From the NCBI RefSeq assembly GCF_000383795.1, contig NZ_KB912678.1, forward strand, positions 23,882-56,633: DNA of 32,752 bases, in the 5' to 3' direction. This stretch comes from Saccharomonospora saliphila YIM 90502. GTDB taxonomy: Bacteria > Actinomycetota > Actinomycetes > Mycobacteriales > Pseudonocardiaceae. Of the stretch, positions 8,023 to 16,224 are shown one piece after another (position 1 is the stretch's first letter; every line of letters starts with the position of its first letter). The notes beneath the pieces are model-generated. The model saw only the letters and a program-made list of their open reading frames with translations. It was not told the DNA's origin and did not search any database. Both the position numbers and the translations under genes were made by a program.

Positions 8023-8457
8023 ATGGCCCGGCGCGATGCGACCACGCACTGGAACGGTGGCCTCAACAGCGGCACCGGTTCGGTCACTCTCGACTCGTCC
8101 GGCGCGAGCCGGTTCGACGTCACGTTCCCTCGCCGGATCGGCGAGCCGGAGGGCACCACCAGCCCCGAGGAACTCATCGCCGCCGCCCAGTCGTCCTGTC
8201 TGGCGATGAACCTCGCCGGCGTGCTCGACAAGGAGGGCCTTTCCCTCGGTTCCGTCGACGTCAGCGCCGCGGTGACGGTCGAGCCCGCCGACGGCGGGCT
8301 GACCATCAGCACGGTGGACATCACCCTGCGCGCCGGTGTCGAGGGCGTGGACGCGGACCGGTTCGCTCAGCTCGCCGCGGTCGCGAAGGACACCTGCCCG
8401 GTGAGCAACGCCCTGGCGGGCACGACGATCAACCTGGACGCCGCGCTCGTGAGCTGA
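8023..8457 (+). CDS. OsmC/Ohr-family thiol peroxidase
   Basis: 144 residues, full length for the family. The two redox cysteines are Cys59 in AAQSSCLAMN and Cys125 in KDTCPVSNAL, with FPRRIGEPEGTTSPEELIAAA forming the substrate-pocket and dimer region. Proteins of this fold reduce organic hydroperoxides with a Cys-Cys pair, usually in the cytoplasm. TTSPEEL and CPVS favour the OsmC branch over Ohr, but I cannot settle this by eye. AGGGAG precedes the ATG. It stands alone between the rhamnosidase (same strand, 160 bases away) and a convergent gene, with its own -10 candidate. Confidence 0.9.
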   Translation: MARRDATTHWNGGLNSGTGSVTLDSSGASRFDVTFPRRIGEPEGTTSPEELIAAAQSSCLAMNLAGVLDKEGLSLGSVDVSAAVTVEPADGGLTISTVDITLRAGVEGVDADRFAQLAAVAKDTCPVSNALAGTTINLDAALVS

Positions 8458-8603
8458 CCATCAGGGCCGTCCGCGCGCTCACCTGAGCGGCCACCCGGCT
8501 TCCGGCTGGTGACCCGGGGAAAGGAGCGTCGAGCGCCCACCGAGGCCGCCCGGCCGGTGCCCGCGGCGATCCGCTCCGCCGGACGTTCACCCACGAGGAC
8601 GGA

Positions 8604-8646
8604 GGTGGCGATGAGTCCGTCTCGCTCGGACGGACTCATCGCCACC
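8604..8646. terminator. 18-bp-stem bidirectional terminator
   Basis: GGTGGCGATGAGTCCGTC and its perfect reverse complement flank the loop TCGCTCG. It lies between two convergent genes, 147 bases after the OsmC stop and 55 bases after the stop of the minus-strand gene at 8701, so it can serve both. Confidence 0.75.
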
Positions 8647-8700
8647 TGATCACGCGCACCCCGTTGGCCAGCGGCCCACGGTGGCCGCGGTCACCGGGAC

Positions 8701-11700
8701 TCAGCCGTGTCCGCCACCGCCGACGCCCCTGTCCGCCGACCCGAGCGGCTGGACCCAGATGTTGCGGTAACGCACCGGGTTGCCGTGGTCCTGCAACCGG
8801 ATCGCACCGGTGGACGGTCCCTCGGCGATGGAGCCCCCGGTCGGGCCGGGGATCGCGACGTCGTCGTGCACGGTCTCCCCGTTCCACACCACGGTGATCC
8901 GGGCGTCGGACACCTTGTTCCCCTCGTCGTCGAACCGGGCGGCGCGGAACTCGATGTCATAGGTCTGCCACGTCCCGGGTGCCGTGGCGGCGTTGACGTC
9001 GGGCGCCTTGTGCTCGTAGATCGCTCCCGCCTCGTTGTCGGCGAGCGTGTCGTCGCCGTACGAGTCCAGGATCTGCACCTCGTAGCGCTCCTGCATGTAG
9101 ACGCCGCTGTTTCCCCTGTCCTGGCCGGTCACGTCCGGCGGCAGCTCCGGCACCTGAAACTCCACGTGCATCCGGTAGTCGGAGAACGCCTGCTTGGTGC
9201 GCAGGTCACCGCCGTCGACCTCCATGGCACCGCCGGAGACGAGCGGCCAGCTCGCCGTGCGCCCGTCGGTGTGCTGCCATTCCGAGAGGTCGGTGCCGTC
9301 GAACAGGGTGATCCGCCCACCGGGTTCGCGGACCGAGAGCTGGTCGAGGTTGACGTGTCCGGTGTCGCCCTCGTCCACCCGGTACTCGATCGTGTTGAGC
9401 CCGCCGGAGAGCACCAGCCGCTCGGTCTTGGTGGCCCAGTTCTGCCACGTCGTCGTGGACGGCAGTGTCGACTGCCGCACCTTGTCGCCGTTGACGTAGA
9501 CGCTGACCGTCTTGTCCCCGCTGAACGGGTGCGGGCCGTTGGAGTAGCGCAGCCCGACGTCGTAGGCTCCCGGCCGCTCGACCGCGACCTTCATCGTCGT
9601 CGAGGCGCCCTGTTCGCCGAAGCCCGCGACGAAGCCGGACCCCGTGTAGCCCGGGTGGTCACTGGCCACGCGGGCGCCGCCGTTCAGCCTGCCCGACTCG
9701 GCGTCGTAGAACACCCGCTCAGTCTGCTCCCGCTCGCCCGGGATCGCATTCAGGGTGTACCAGGCTTCGGTGTTCCACAGCTGCTGACCGTTCTCCGCGG
9801 TGAAGGGGCGCGGCGACCGCAGGTGCACGACGCGGCCGGGCTTGAGCCCGTCGATGGTGAGGGTGACGGTTTTGCGGTCGTCGGAGATCTCGGTCCCGCT
9901 GACCCGCAGCGACTCCTCGTCCACCTTCGGCCCGCCGTAGTTCTGGGTCGGGACGTAACGCCACTGCTCGACGTCGTAGCTCTGCGCGAGCTTGTCGATC
10001 GTCTCGGCCGACAACGGCCGGGTGTAGTCGATCCTGAAGCCGTTCTCGGTCGCGCGCACGGACTTCATGTCGAAGGTGTTCGCGCCGTTCGGCGTCAGCT
10101 TCTGAAGCCCGTACTTGAGCTTGCCGGGCTCACTCCAGTTGCCGCTCTCACCGATCCCGCCGACGTAGATCGCCCCGTCCGGGCCGACGATGGTGCGGTT
10201 GACGCCCGCCTCCAGGCCCGCGGAGTGGCGGAACACCGCTCCCTGGTACTCGCCGTGCACCTTCTCCAGGAACGCACGCTGGAGCCCGCCGTAGGTGACG
10301 TCCCCGAAGAGCATCTGCCCCGCGAAGGGACCCTCTTCCAGCCGCACGGGGTTGCTCGGGGAGTTGCCGATGTCGTTCTGCGGCAACCACAGCACCGGTT
10401 CGGTCACCGGCTGCTCGTCGAACGGACCGGCGGGGTTGGTGTAGTGGTTGAAGAACCGGTCCTGCTTGACGTGCACCAGCTTCGAGGAGGGCAACCAGCC
10501 ACCCTGGTTGTCCATCGCGAACAGTTCGCCCTCGGGTCCCCAGCCCATGCCGTTCGGGGTGCGCAGGCCACCCGCGACGTAGGAGACCTCACCGGTCTCC
10601 CGGTCCACCGTGATGGTGGTGCCCCGGTTCCGGGCGGGCTGCGGGTCGGTCGTCGCGCCGCCCTGGTCGATCGCGACCGACAGATTGACGTAGAAGTAGT
10701 CCTCGTCGTGCAGCAGTCCGAACGCGAACTCGTGGAAGTTCCCGCCGTAGGGCCATTCCGCGACCGTGTGGTGCTGGCGGAGACCGTCGCCGTCGGTGTC
10801 CGGGGTGAGCTCGGTGAGCCGGTCCCGTTCCGAGACGTAGATGGAGCCGTCGACGACCGCGACACCCATCGGGTTCAGCAGGTCGGTGGCGATCCTGGTG
10901 ACCGTGACCTCGTCGGGACCGGTCTCGCCGGTGACGTTGTCCAGGACGAACACTTCGCCGGGCTCAGGGTCCTCCACCGGCCCCGCCGGGCTCACCGAGC
11001 CGGAGGTGACAAGGACAAGCTTGTCGTCGGGGGTCCAGTCCATCGCCGCCACCATCGGCTGGAACCCCTCCGGCCGCAGGTCGGTCAGGGTGTAGTTCGG
11101 GTTCACCGAGTCCAGCGGCAGTCCATCACCCGGGTTGTCGACCGCACCCTCGCAATACTTGCGCCCGGGAGCCGTCACGCGGACGACATCGGAATCGGTG
11201 CTCAGCACGGAGTCGGGCACCACCGTGAACTCCGAGGCCCCGGGGGCCTTCCACGACAGGGTGAGCTGCTGACCACCGCCTGCCTCGAAGTGCTCGATGC
11301 GCAGCGGGTGGTGGCCCGGGCTCAGCGTGACGGTGCCGTCCTTGGGCTCGGCCCCGTGTAACCCGTCATGGTCGATGACCAGCTGGTCGTCGATGTAGAG
11401 CCGGGAACCGTCGTCGCTGGTCAGACGGAAGGTGTAGGCGCCCTCCTCGGGAATGTCGATGTTGGCGATCACGTGGGAAAGGAAGTTGTCCTCGAAGCCG
11501 AAGTCGTCGGCGGTGCTGAAGTCGATGGTCGGCATCAGCTTGTCGACGTTCGGGGTCGTGCCGGGTCTGAGGTCGCACAGTTCGTCCAGCGGCTGTCGCA
11601 GGTCGAACGTACGGAGGGTGACGCCCGGCTCTTGAGGCGGGAGATCGTCGGACTGGGCCTCGGCGGGCGGTGCGTTCTGGGTGGAGACGACCCCCAACAG

Positions 11701-11757
11701 CGCGACACCGAGCAGCCCAACCAGGCTTCTCCGGCGGCCGCGCGCGGTCCGTGACAC
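8701..11757 (-). CDS. Secreted PA14 / beta-propeller / CBM / 3-keto-disaccharide hydrolase protein
   Basis: 1018 residues from a GTG at 11757, chosen for GAGGAGGA about six bases upstream and the signal peptide right after it (RRRSLVGLLGVALLGVV); the frame's earlier ATG at 11859 adds no sensible sequence. Domains in order: PA14 at about 75-180 (LTSDDGSRLYIDDQLVIDHDG); a glucose/sorbosone-dehydrogenase-like propeller at about 225-640 (MDWTPDDKLVLVTSG, NPMGVAVVDGSIYVSERD, GWGPEGELFAMDNQGGW); a CBM6/35-type jelly roll at about 680-810 (YDAESGRLNGG to HVNLDQLSV); and a DUF1080 (3-keto-disaccharide hydrolase) domain at about 815-1010 (TLFDGTDLSEWQ, GNSGVYMQERYEVQILDSY). The last domain type hydrolyses or eliminates 3-keto-glycosides. 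The fusion suggests binding and processing of a glycoside at the cell surface. Catalytic assignment is inference. Confidence 0.87.
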   Translation of the reverse strand: MSRTARGRRRSLVGLLGVALLGVVSTQNAPPAEAQSDDLPPQEPGVTLRTFDLRQPLDELCDLRPGTTPNVDKLMPTIDFSTADDFGFEDNFLSHVIANIDIPEEGAYTFRLTSDDGSRLYIDDQLVIDHDGLHGAEPKDGTVTLSPGHHPLRIEHFEAGGGQQLTLSWKAPGASEFTVVPDSVLSTDSDVVRVTAPGRKYCEGAVDNPGDGLPLDSVNPNYTLTDLRPEGFQPMVAAMDWTPDDKLVLVTSGSVSPAGPVEDPEPGEVFVLDNVTGETGPDEVTVTRIATDLLNPMGVAVVDGSIYVSERDRLTELTPDTDGDGLRQHHTVAEWPYGGNFHEFAFGLLHDEDYFYVNLSVAIDQGGATTDPQPARNRGTTITVDRETGEVSYVAGGLRTPNGMGWGPEGELFAMDNQGGWLPSSKLVHVKQDRFFNHYTNPAGPFDEQPVTEPVLWLPQNDIGNSPSNPVRLEEGPFAGQMLFGDVTYGGLQRAFLEKVHGEYQGAVFRHSAGLEAGVNRTIVGPDGAIYVGGIGESGNWSEPGKLKYGLQKLTPNGANTFDMKSVRATENGFRIDYTRPLSAETIDKLAQSYDVEQWRYVPTQNYGGPKVDEESLRVSGTEISDDRKTVTLTIDGLKPGRVVHLRSPRPFTAENGQQLWNTEAWYTLNAIPGEREQTERVFYDAESGRLNGGARVASDHPGYTGSGFVAGFGEQGASTTMKVAVERPGAYDVGLRYSNGPHPFSGDKTVSVYVNGDKVRQSTLPSTTTWQNWATKTERLVLSGGLNTIEYRVDEGDTGHVNLDQLSVREPGGRITLFDGTDLSEWQHTDGRTASWPLVSGGAMEVDGGDLRTKQAFSDYRMHVEFQVPELPPDVTGQDRGNSGVYMQERYEVQILDSYGDDTLADNEAGAIYEHKAPDVNAATAPGTWQTYDIEFRAARFDDEGNKVSDARITVVWNGETVHDDVAIPGPTGGSIAEGPSTGAIRLQDHGNPVRYRNIWVQPLGSADRGVGGGGHG

Positions 11758-12298
11758 TATGCTTCCTCCTCGAAGCTGATCCCGGCATGCACCAGCGGCG
11801 CACGCCACGGTGTCGAGCGGCCGGGTAGGCGTGGCGCCTCGCTCACACCACTTCTTCACGTTTTAAGCAGAAGTACACTGCTCGCGCTCAAAAGTAGTGA
11901 TCCGAGAGCCCAAAGTCATCGGCTGATGGCGTGACAGCACCCCGTGCGCCTATTGCCCCGAGTAGCGTCGGGGCGCTCGTCGGCCTTCGCCGGTCGGAAG
12001 GAGCATCGCCGACGCTCCTGTTCAGGGCGCCACTCGGCTGGTGCCGAGATGTTGTGCACCCGACGCGCATGCGCGGATTTCCGTACTCCGCGTCAGCGGA
12101 TGCCAGATGTGGATCTAATGCGCACTCCGACTGGCCGGTGGGACGACGACGGCGCTATTCCCGGCCGCTGCGACACCAAAGGTCCGGCAACGCGACCGGG
12201 GTTGTGGAAGGCCACGCCACGTGACCGACATACGCTCGGCTCGTCATCCGGCCGCGGTCATGTACCCCCTTCGGACGCGACCTTCCACACGACCACAC

Positions 12299-12334
12299 TT
12301 GTTAACAGTTGTTGCGCGACCGGGTCAACAACTG
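12299..12334. promoter_or_regulatory. Inverted-repeat operator candidate of the EspR-like regulator
   Basis: CAGTTGTTG (12306-12314) and CAACAACTG (12326-12334) are perfect nine-base inverted arms around an 11-base spacer. The palindrome TGTTAACA (12299-12306) abuts the left arm and repeats the GTT/AAC theme. The right arm reaches the -35 position of the promoter whose -10 is TACAGT at 12353, so binding would block polymerase. The HTH protein encoded just downstream is the likely ligand. Confidence 0.6.
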
Positions 12335-12352
12335 ATCTCATGAACCGGGCAG

Positions 12353-12358
12353 TACAGT
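12353..12358 (+). promoter_or_regulatory. -10 box candidate (TACAGT) of the XRE cassette
   Basis: TACAGT lies 31 bases before the chosen ATG at 12390. The -35 region (12330-12335) is poor and overlaps the inverted repeat, as expected for a regulated promoter. Confidence 0.45.
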
Positions 12359-12389
12359 GCCTCTGTCATCGCTGCCCCACGGAGTGACC

Positions 12390-12857
12390 ATGACCGAGAC
12401 CCCCGCGACCTTCGGCGAGAAGCTGGCGTTTCTGATCGAGACGATGCACCCGGCCTCGCGCGGTCCCTACGACGACGACGAGCTCGCACGGGCGTGGGGT
12501 GTGTCACGACAGTACGTATGGCAGCTGCGGACGGGGCGACGCGCCGAACCGCGCCACACGGTGGCGATGAAGATCGTGCGGTTCTTCGGGGTCCCCGAGG
12601 ACTACTTCGTCAACGACGACACCACTGTCGCGGTGATGCGCCAGATCCAGGACGTCCTGCGCGCACGCGACACCGCGCGCGCCGACACCGACCCCGGGGA
12701 CGACGTCGAGCTGCGCCGCCTGGCACTGCGCATCGTCGGGCTCTCCGCCCAGGAGCGTGAGGTGGTCTCCACGGTCGTGGAGGAACTGCGCTCCTACGAC
12801 GAGCAGCCCCGCCGCCACCGCGCCCGGCGCAAACCACCCCGACCCGAGCGGGGCTGA
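12390..12857 (+). CDS. XRE-family regulator resembling EspR
   Basis: 155 residues. The ATG at 12390 has GGAG five bases upstream; a GTG at 12384 is less likely. The layout resembles mycobacterial EspR: an N-terminal helix (FGEKLAFLIETMHPASRGPY), a helix-turn-helix at about 29-50 (DELARAWGVSRQYVWQLRTG), a FFGVPEDYF segment at 65-73, then C-terminal helices ending LALRIVGLSAQEREVVSTVVEEL that resemble the EspR dimerisation region. EspR-like proteins bind DNA as dimers of dimers and loop it. Here the protein most likely controls its own promoter through the inverted repeat at 12306-12334. It heads a cassette with a metalloprotease of the type that cleaves such repressors. Confidence 0.85.
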   Translation: MTETPATFGEKLAFLIETMHPASRGPYDDDELARAWGVSRQYVWQLRTGRRAEPRHTVAMKIVRFFGVPEDYFVNDDTTVAVMRQIQDVLRARDTARADTDPGDDVELRRLALRIVGLSAQEREVVSTVVEELRSYDEQPRRHRARRKPPRPERG

Positions 12858-12977
12858 CCCGCGCCCGTGCGTCAGGATCACGGTGGTCCGACACGCGCCT
12901 TCGGGGCGCCCCGGTGCGTCCGCACCACCTCGGACCAGGCGTGGTCAGTCGGCTCGTCGTCGGGAGGGGGCGAGAGG

Positions 12978-13514
12978 GTGAAGCGGACGGAGGCCGGATA
13001 CCGCTGCACGGCACTGGTAGACGATGTCCTGCGCCGCACCGGCGTTCCGGAACCGTGGGACATCAACGCATGGCTCGACCGGCTGGAGCGGGTCCGGGGA
13101 CGGCGCATCGACCTGTGCGCGCTGACGTTCTCACCCGGCTCCGCCACCGGGGCCTGGCGGGCCCACCGCGACCATGACGTGATCGCGTATCCAGCGAACA
13201 CCGCGAGCTTCCACCAGGACCACATCATCCTGCACGAGGTCGGGCACATGCTCTTCGAACACTCCGGGCGGTGCCCGCTGTCGGACGAGCGCGCGCGGAG
13301 ACTGGCGCCCAGCCTCGGCGCGGCCGCGTTCACCCACCTGCTCGACCGTGTCCACAATGGCGGGGACGAGTACGAGGCCGAGCGGTTCGCCCATCTCCTG
13401 CACGCACGGGTCACCACACGGGCGGTCCCCCGGCCCCGGCACCACCGGCCGCCGGAGGACGCGGGCACGGCCGACACCCTCGCCCGGTTGACGACCACAC
13501 TCGACGACCCCTGA
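12978..13514 (+). CDS. ImmA/IrrE-family metallopeptidase
   Basis: 178 residues from a GTG at 12978 with a GGGAGGGGG ribosome site; an in-frame start at 12867 would add 37 residues unlike the family. HEVGH (86-90) gives two zinc ligands and the general base, and EYEAERFAHLL (131 on) gives the downstream glutamate. No DNA-binding domain is attached. In ICEBs1 and Deinococcus, ImmA/IrrE proteins cleave or inactivate an XRE-type repressor coded next door, so the target is probably the regulator 120 bases upstream. The stop codon overlaps the next gene's ATG (TGATG), so the membrane protein is co-translated. Confidence 0.87.
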   Translation: MKRTEAGYRCTALVDDVLRRTGVPEPWDINAWLDRLERVRGRRIDLCALTFSPGSATGAWRAHRDHDVIAYPANTASFHQDHIILHEVGHMLFEHSGRCPLSDERARRLAPSLGAAAFTHLLDRVHNGGDEYEAERFAHLLHARVTTRAVPRPRHHRPPEDAGTADTLARLTTTLDDP

Positions 13515-14650
13515 TGGGCACGGCGGTGATGGTGACCGCGGGGCTCGTCGCGGTCACGGGCGGAACGCTGCGCCTGTTCCGGGCGCGCGGACGGCTGACC
13601 CCCGCGACGGCCTACCTCTGTGCGGCAGTGATCACCGCGGGGGTCTCCGCCGCGCTGTCGGCCCCGGCGGTGCTCGCCGCCGCCGCACGGGTGGAACCGG
13701 CGCCGAACGTGACCAGATTGCTGGTCAACGGTGTCGGCATGGTCGCCGCGTGGTGCGTGCAAAGCATGCTCACCCACCTGGTCTCCGCCGAGCCGGCGCG
13801 AGCGCGGGCGACCGTGCGGGTCCAGGCCGTCGTACTGGCACTCACGGTCACGGCCATGGCGGCGCTGTTCCTGTCGGCGCCGACGACCTACCGCCCCGAC
13901 TTCCTCGACGCCTTCGCGCACCTGCCCGGCATCTACGGCTACCTGCTGCTCTTCGCCACCTACATCGGCTGGAGCCTGCTGCGGTTGGTGCGCCTCTTGG
14001 GCCGCTACGCCGGGATGACCGGCCGCCGGTGGCTCCGGCTCGGGATGCGGGTCATGCAAGCGGGCGCGGCGTTCGGGGCCGGGTGGGCGGTACACAAGGT
14101 TCTCGCCTCGACGGCCGTGTTCCTCACCGGCTCGTCCTACCCGGGTTCGGCGGTCCTCGCGTCCGCCCTGCCCGGCACGTCGGTGGCGCTCATCGCGGTC
14201 GGCGTGTGCGTGCCCGTGTGCGCGCCCCGGGTGGCGCGCGTGGCGCTGTGGGCCCGGCGCCACCGGCAGTACCGGGGTCTGCGCGGCCTTTGGCTCCGGT
14301 TGTCGCCGGTGATCGTCGAGGTGCGGCACACCAGCGACCGGGACGGGTCGATCCACGAGCGCCTCAGCACTCGCGTCGTGGAGATCCTCGACGCACTGCT
14401 GGTGCTGGCCGCCTACCGGGACGGCGATGGTGGGGCCTCCGGCACGGCACCGACCCCGGAGCACGAGGCCGCCTCGGTCGCCGCCGCGCTGGCGCGCTGG
14501 CGCGCAGGGGCACCCCCGACGCGGGGTCCGGCGCCCGGCCCGGGACACACCGTGGATGATCTGGATGGCGAGATAGCGTGGCTCCGCCGACTCGACCGTG
14601 CCCTGCGGCGCGCGACCGCGCCGAGTGACACCGTGAGGGGAGTTCGTTGA
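13514..14650 (+). CDS. Seven-helix membrane protein, MAB_1171c type
   Basis: 378 residues. Seven hydrophobic segments lie at about 3-20, 32-57, 68-90, 102-122, 138-158, 176-205 and 212-236. A cytosolic C-terminal half follows, with YRGLRGLWLRLSPVI at about 253-267, LSTRVVEILDALLVLAAY around 295, and a helical tail. I recognise this pattern as the MAB_1171c (putative transporter) family that accompanies XRE and ImmA/IrrE genes in actinomycetes. Its function is unknown; a sensor feeding the protease is a reasonable guess and transport is the database label. The start overlaps the protease stop and the end overlaps the next gene's TTG, so the three are co-expressed. Confidence 0.8.
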   Translation: MGTAVMVTAGLVAVTGGTLRLFRARGRLTPATAYLCAAVITAGVSAALSAPAVLAAAARVEPAPNVTRLLVNGVGMVAAWCVQSMLTHLVSAEPARARATVRVQAVVLALTVTAMAALFLSAPTTYRPDFLDAFAHLPGIYGYLLLFATYIGWSLLRLVRLLGRYAGMTGRRWLRLGMRVMQAGAAFGAGWAVHKVLASTAVFLTGSSYPGSAVLASALPGTSVALIAVGVCVPVCAPRVARVALWARRHRQYRGLRGLWLRLSPVIVEVRHTSDRDGSIHERLSTRVVEILDALLVLAAYRDGDGGASGTAPTPEHEAASVAAALARWRAGAPPTRGPAPGPGHTVDDLDGEIAWLRRLDRALRRATAPSDTVRGVR

Positions 14651-15255
14651 CTGTTCGGACCGAGGCCCGCCCGGACGGGCACACCCGCTGGGCGCGCGGG
14701 CTGACCGAGGTGTTCGCCCCGTGGGTGATCGTGATCGTGTTGTCCGTGGCCGTGGCCTGGGCGGCGACCCGTGCGTGGCTGCCCACGATGGCGTGGGGCC
14801 TGCTGATCGCGCTGACCAGCAGCGTCCTGCCGATGGGCGTGATCGTGTGGGGTGCGCGCACCGGTCGCTGGGACGGCCACCACGTGCGCGACCGCGGAGG
14901 CCGGTTGGTGCCGTTCGTGGCGCTGATCGTGCTCAGCGGGCTCGGGCTAACGCTGCTGGTGCTCTGGGGCGCGCCGTGGACGCTGATCGCGCTCGACGTC
15001 TCCATGCTGGCGAGCCTGCTGGTCACGGGCGCGATCACGGCGTGGTGGAAGGTGTCGATGCACGCCGCCGTCGCGGCCGGCGCGGTGGCGATCCTGGCCG
15101 CGACCTACACGCCGTGGGCGTGGACGGCGCTGGTGCTGGTGGCCGCGGTGTGCTGGTCCCGGGTGCGCCTGCGCGACCACACCCCCGCGCAGGTGGCGGT
15201 CGGGTCCGTTGCGGGCGTGGTCGTGGGAGGCGGAGCGTTCGTCCTGGTGCTGTGA
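14647..15255 (+). CDS. PAP2-like membrane phosphatase, incomplete active site
   Basis: 202 residues from a TTG at 14647 that overlaps the previous stop (TTGA); GAGGGGAG lies upstream at a normal spacing. About five membrane helices. WWKVSMH (133-139) stands where the PSGH motif of PAP2 phosphatases falls, and SRVRLRDHTPAQ (171-182) matches the third motif (S-R-x5-H-x3-D), except that Gln182 replaces the aspartate. PAP2 enzymes remove phosphate from lipid phosphates such as undecaprenyl diphosphate or phosphatidate. Because this residue is replaced and motif 1 is indistinct, the enzyme may be divergent or inactive. Last gene of the EspR-like cassette. Confidence 0.75.
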   Translation: MTVRTEARPDGHTRWARGLTEVFAPWVIVIVLSVAVAWAATRAWLPTMAWGLLIALTSSVLPMGVIVWGARTGRWDGHHVRDRGGRLVPFVALIVLSGLGLTLLVLWGAPWTLIALDVSMLASLLVTGAITAWWKVSMHAAVAAGAVAILAATYTPWAWTALVLVAAVCWSRVRLRDHTPAQVAVGSVAGVVVGGGAFVLVL

Positions 15256-15262
15256 CTCGCCC

Positions 15263-15295
15263 GGACGGCCCCGGCGTCACGCGCGGGGCCCGTCC
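15263..15295. terminator. Bidirectional hairpin between convergent genes
   Basis: GGACGGCCCC and GGGGCCCGTCC pair as ten base pairs with one bulged base around a 12-base loop. It starts eight bases after the PAP2 stop and overlaps the last codons of the convergent lipid-kinase gene, so a single element may end both transcripts in a 21-base gap. Confidence 0.5.
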
Positions 15296-16218
15296 AGGGT
15301 CGCGGCGGTGCTGTCCGCGGGTACCACGACGTGCAGTGCGTTGCGCTCGATCGCGAAACGCGTGGGGGTGGTGGAGACGAGTTCGCCGTCCACGGTCACC
15401 GGTGACGGCGGCTCGGTGGTCAGGTGCAGGCGCCTGCTGGTCAGGTAGTGCACGTTGTCGTGCTCGACGAACGTGCCGTCCCTGAGCCGGCGGGCGATCC
15501 GGACGTGCTCCGGCATCCGGCCACGCACGATGGCGACCACGTCCAGCTTGTGGTCGTCGATCCCCGCGGCCGGGGCGATGGCGTGGCCTCCGCCGTAGTA
15601 CCGGCCGTTGCCCACGGTCACCTGAAGCAGGTCGGACAGCTCCACCGGCGCGTGGTCGCCGTCAGGGAACTCCAACCGGGCACGGAACGGCCTGTGCTGG
15701 CGGTACGCGCGGGCGGTGGCGACCGGGTACGCCAGCGGACCGAAGAACCGCTTCAGCCGCGCGGTCAGCGCCTCGGTCACCCCCACGGCCAGGCCGACGG
15801 AGGCGACGTTGAGCAGCGGGTGGCCGTCCACGCGGCCCACGTCCACGTCCACGACCGCGCCGTCGGCCAGGGTCCGGCACGCGGCGTCGAGGTCGCCGGG
15901 CACCTGAAGCGTCCGGGCGAAATCGTTGGCGGTGCCCAACGGCAGGACACCCAGCGTGACCTCCGTCCCCGCGATCAGTCCGGCGGCGGTGCTCAGCGTG
16001 CCGTCCCCGCCACCCACGACCACCAGATCGTGGTCCTGGGCAAGCACGCGTTCCAGCGTGGAGCGCATGGCGGAGCCTTCGGTGACCGCCTCGGTGGTCA
16101 CCACCGGCACGCCGGAGTCGCTCAGCCGCCGCACCGCCTGGTCGTAACTCGCCGCGCCCAGCCGCGAGCCGGTGTTGACCACGACGGCGACCCGACGGGC
16201 CTCGGCTGCGTGCTTCAT
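15277..16218 (-). CDS. Diacylglycerol/lipid kinase family protein (DagK/YegS type)
   Basis: 313 residues from the ATG at 16218. Near the N-terminus VAVVVNTGSRLG opens the nucleotide-binding fold, VVVGGGDGTLSTAA is the GGDGT ATP-site motif, and LPLGTANDFARTL is the second signature of the family. The C-terminal beta domain includes LSDLLQVTVGNGRYYGGG and VTVDGEL. Such enzymes phosphorylate diacylglycerol or another lipid at the inner membrane face. No ribosome site precedes the ATG, but TACGCT ends six bases before it, so the mRNA may be leaderless. It converges on the PAP2-like gene, which may be chance or a linked lipid phosphate cycle. Confidence 0.88.
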   Translation of the reverse strand: MKHAAEARRVAVVVNTGSRLGAASYDQAVRRLSDSGVPVVTTEAVTEGSAMRSTLERVLAQDHDLVVVGGGDGTLSTAAGLIAGTEVTLGVLPLGTANDFARTLQVPGDLDAACRTLADGAVVDVDVGRVDGHPLLNVASVGLAVGVTEALTARLKRFFGPLAYPVATARAYRQHRPFRARLEFPDGDHAPVELSDLLQVTVGNGRYYGGGHAIAPAAGIDDHKLDVVAIVRGRMPEHVRIARRLRDGTFVEHDNVHYLTSRRLHLTTEPPSPVTVDGELVSTTPTRFAIERNALHVVVPADSTAATLDGPRA

Positions 16219-16224
16219 GGCACG

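Larger units (their letters stand above)
11758..12389. other. Divergent intergenic region before the EspR-like cassette
   Basis: 632 bases between two diverging genes. Open frames in it have no ribosome site and no recognisable product. Two AT-richer patches mark the likely promoters: 11855-11920 for the leftward gene (containing TACTTCTGC, minus strand, 11867-11875) and 12295-12360 for the rightward cassette, described separately. Confidence 0.55.

Noticed and set aside
8707-11361. 884-codon open frame on the plus strand
   Set aside because: Antisense to the PA14/DUF1080 gene; no motif, and the true gene is on the opposite strand with a signal peptide.
11931-12224. 97-codon plus-strand frame in the large intergenic region
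   Set aside because: No ribosome site, no family resemblance, and composition like non-coding DNA.
12858-12977. Hairpins between the XRE and ImmA genes as an attenuator
   Set aside because: GCGCC-TTCGG-GGCGC and GGTGG/CCACC pairings exist but are short and typical of GC-rich sequence; not enough to claim a regulatory element.
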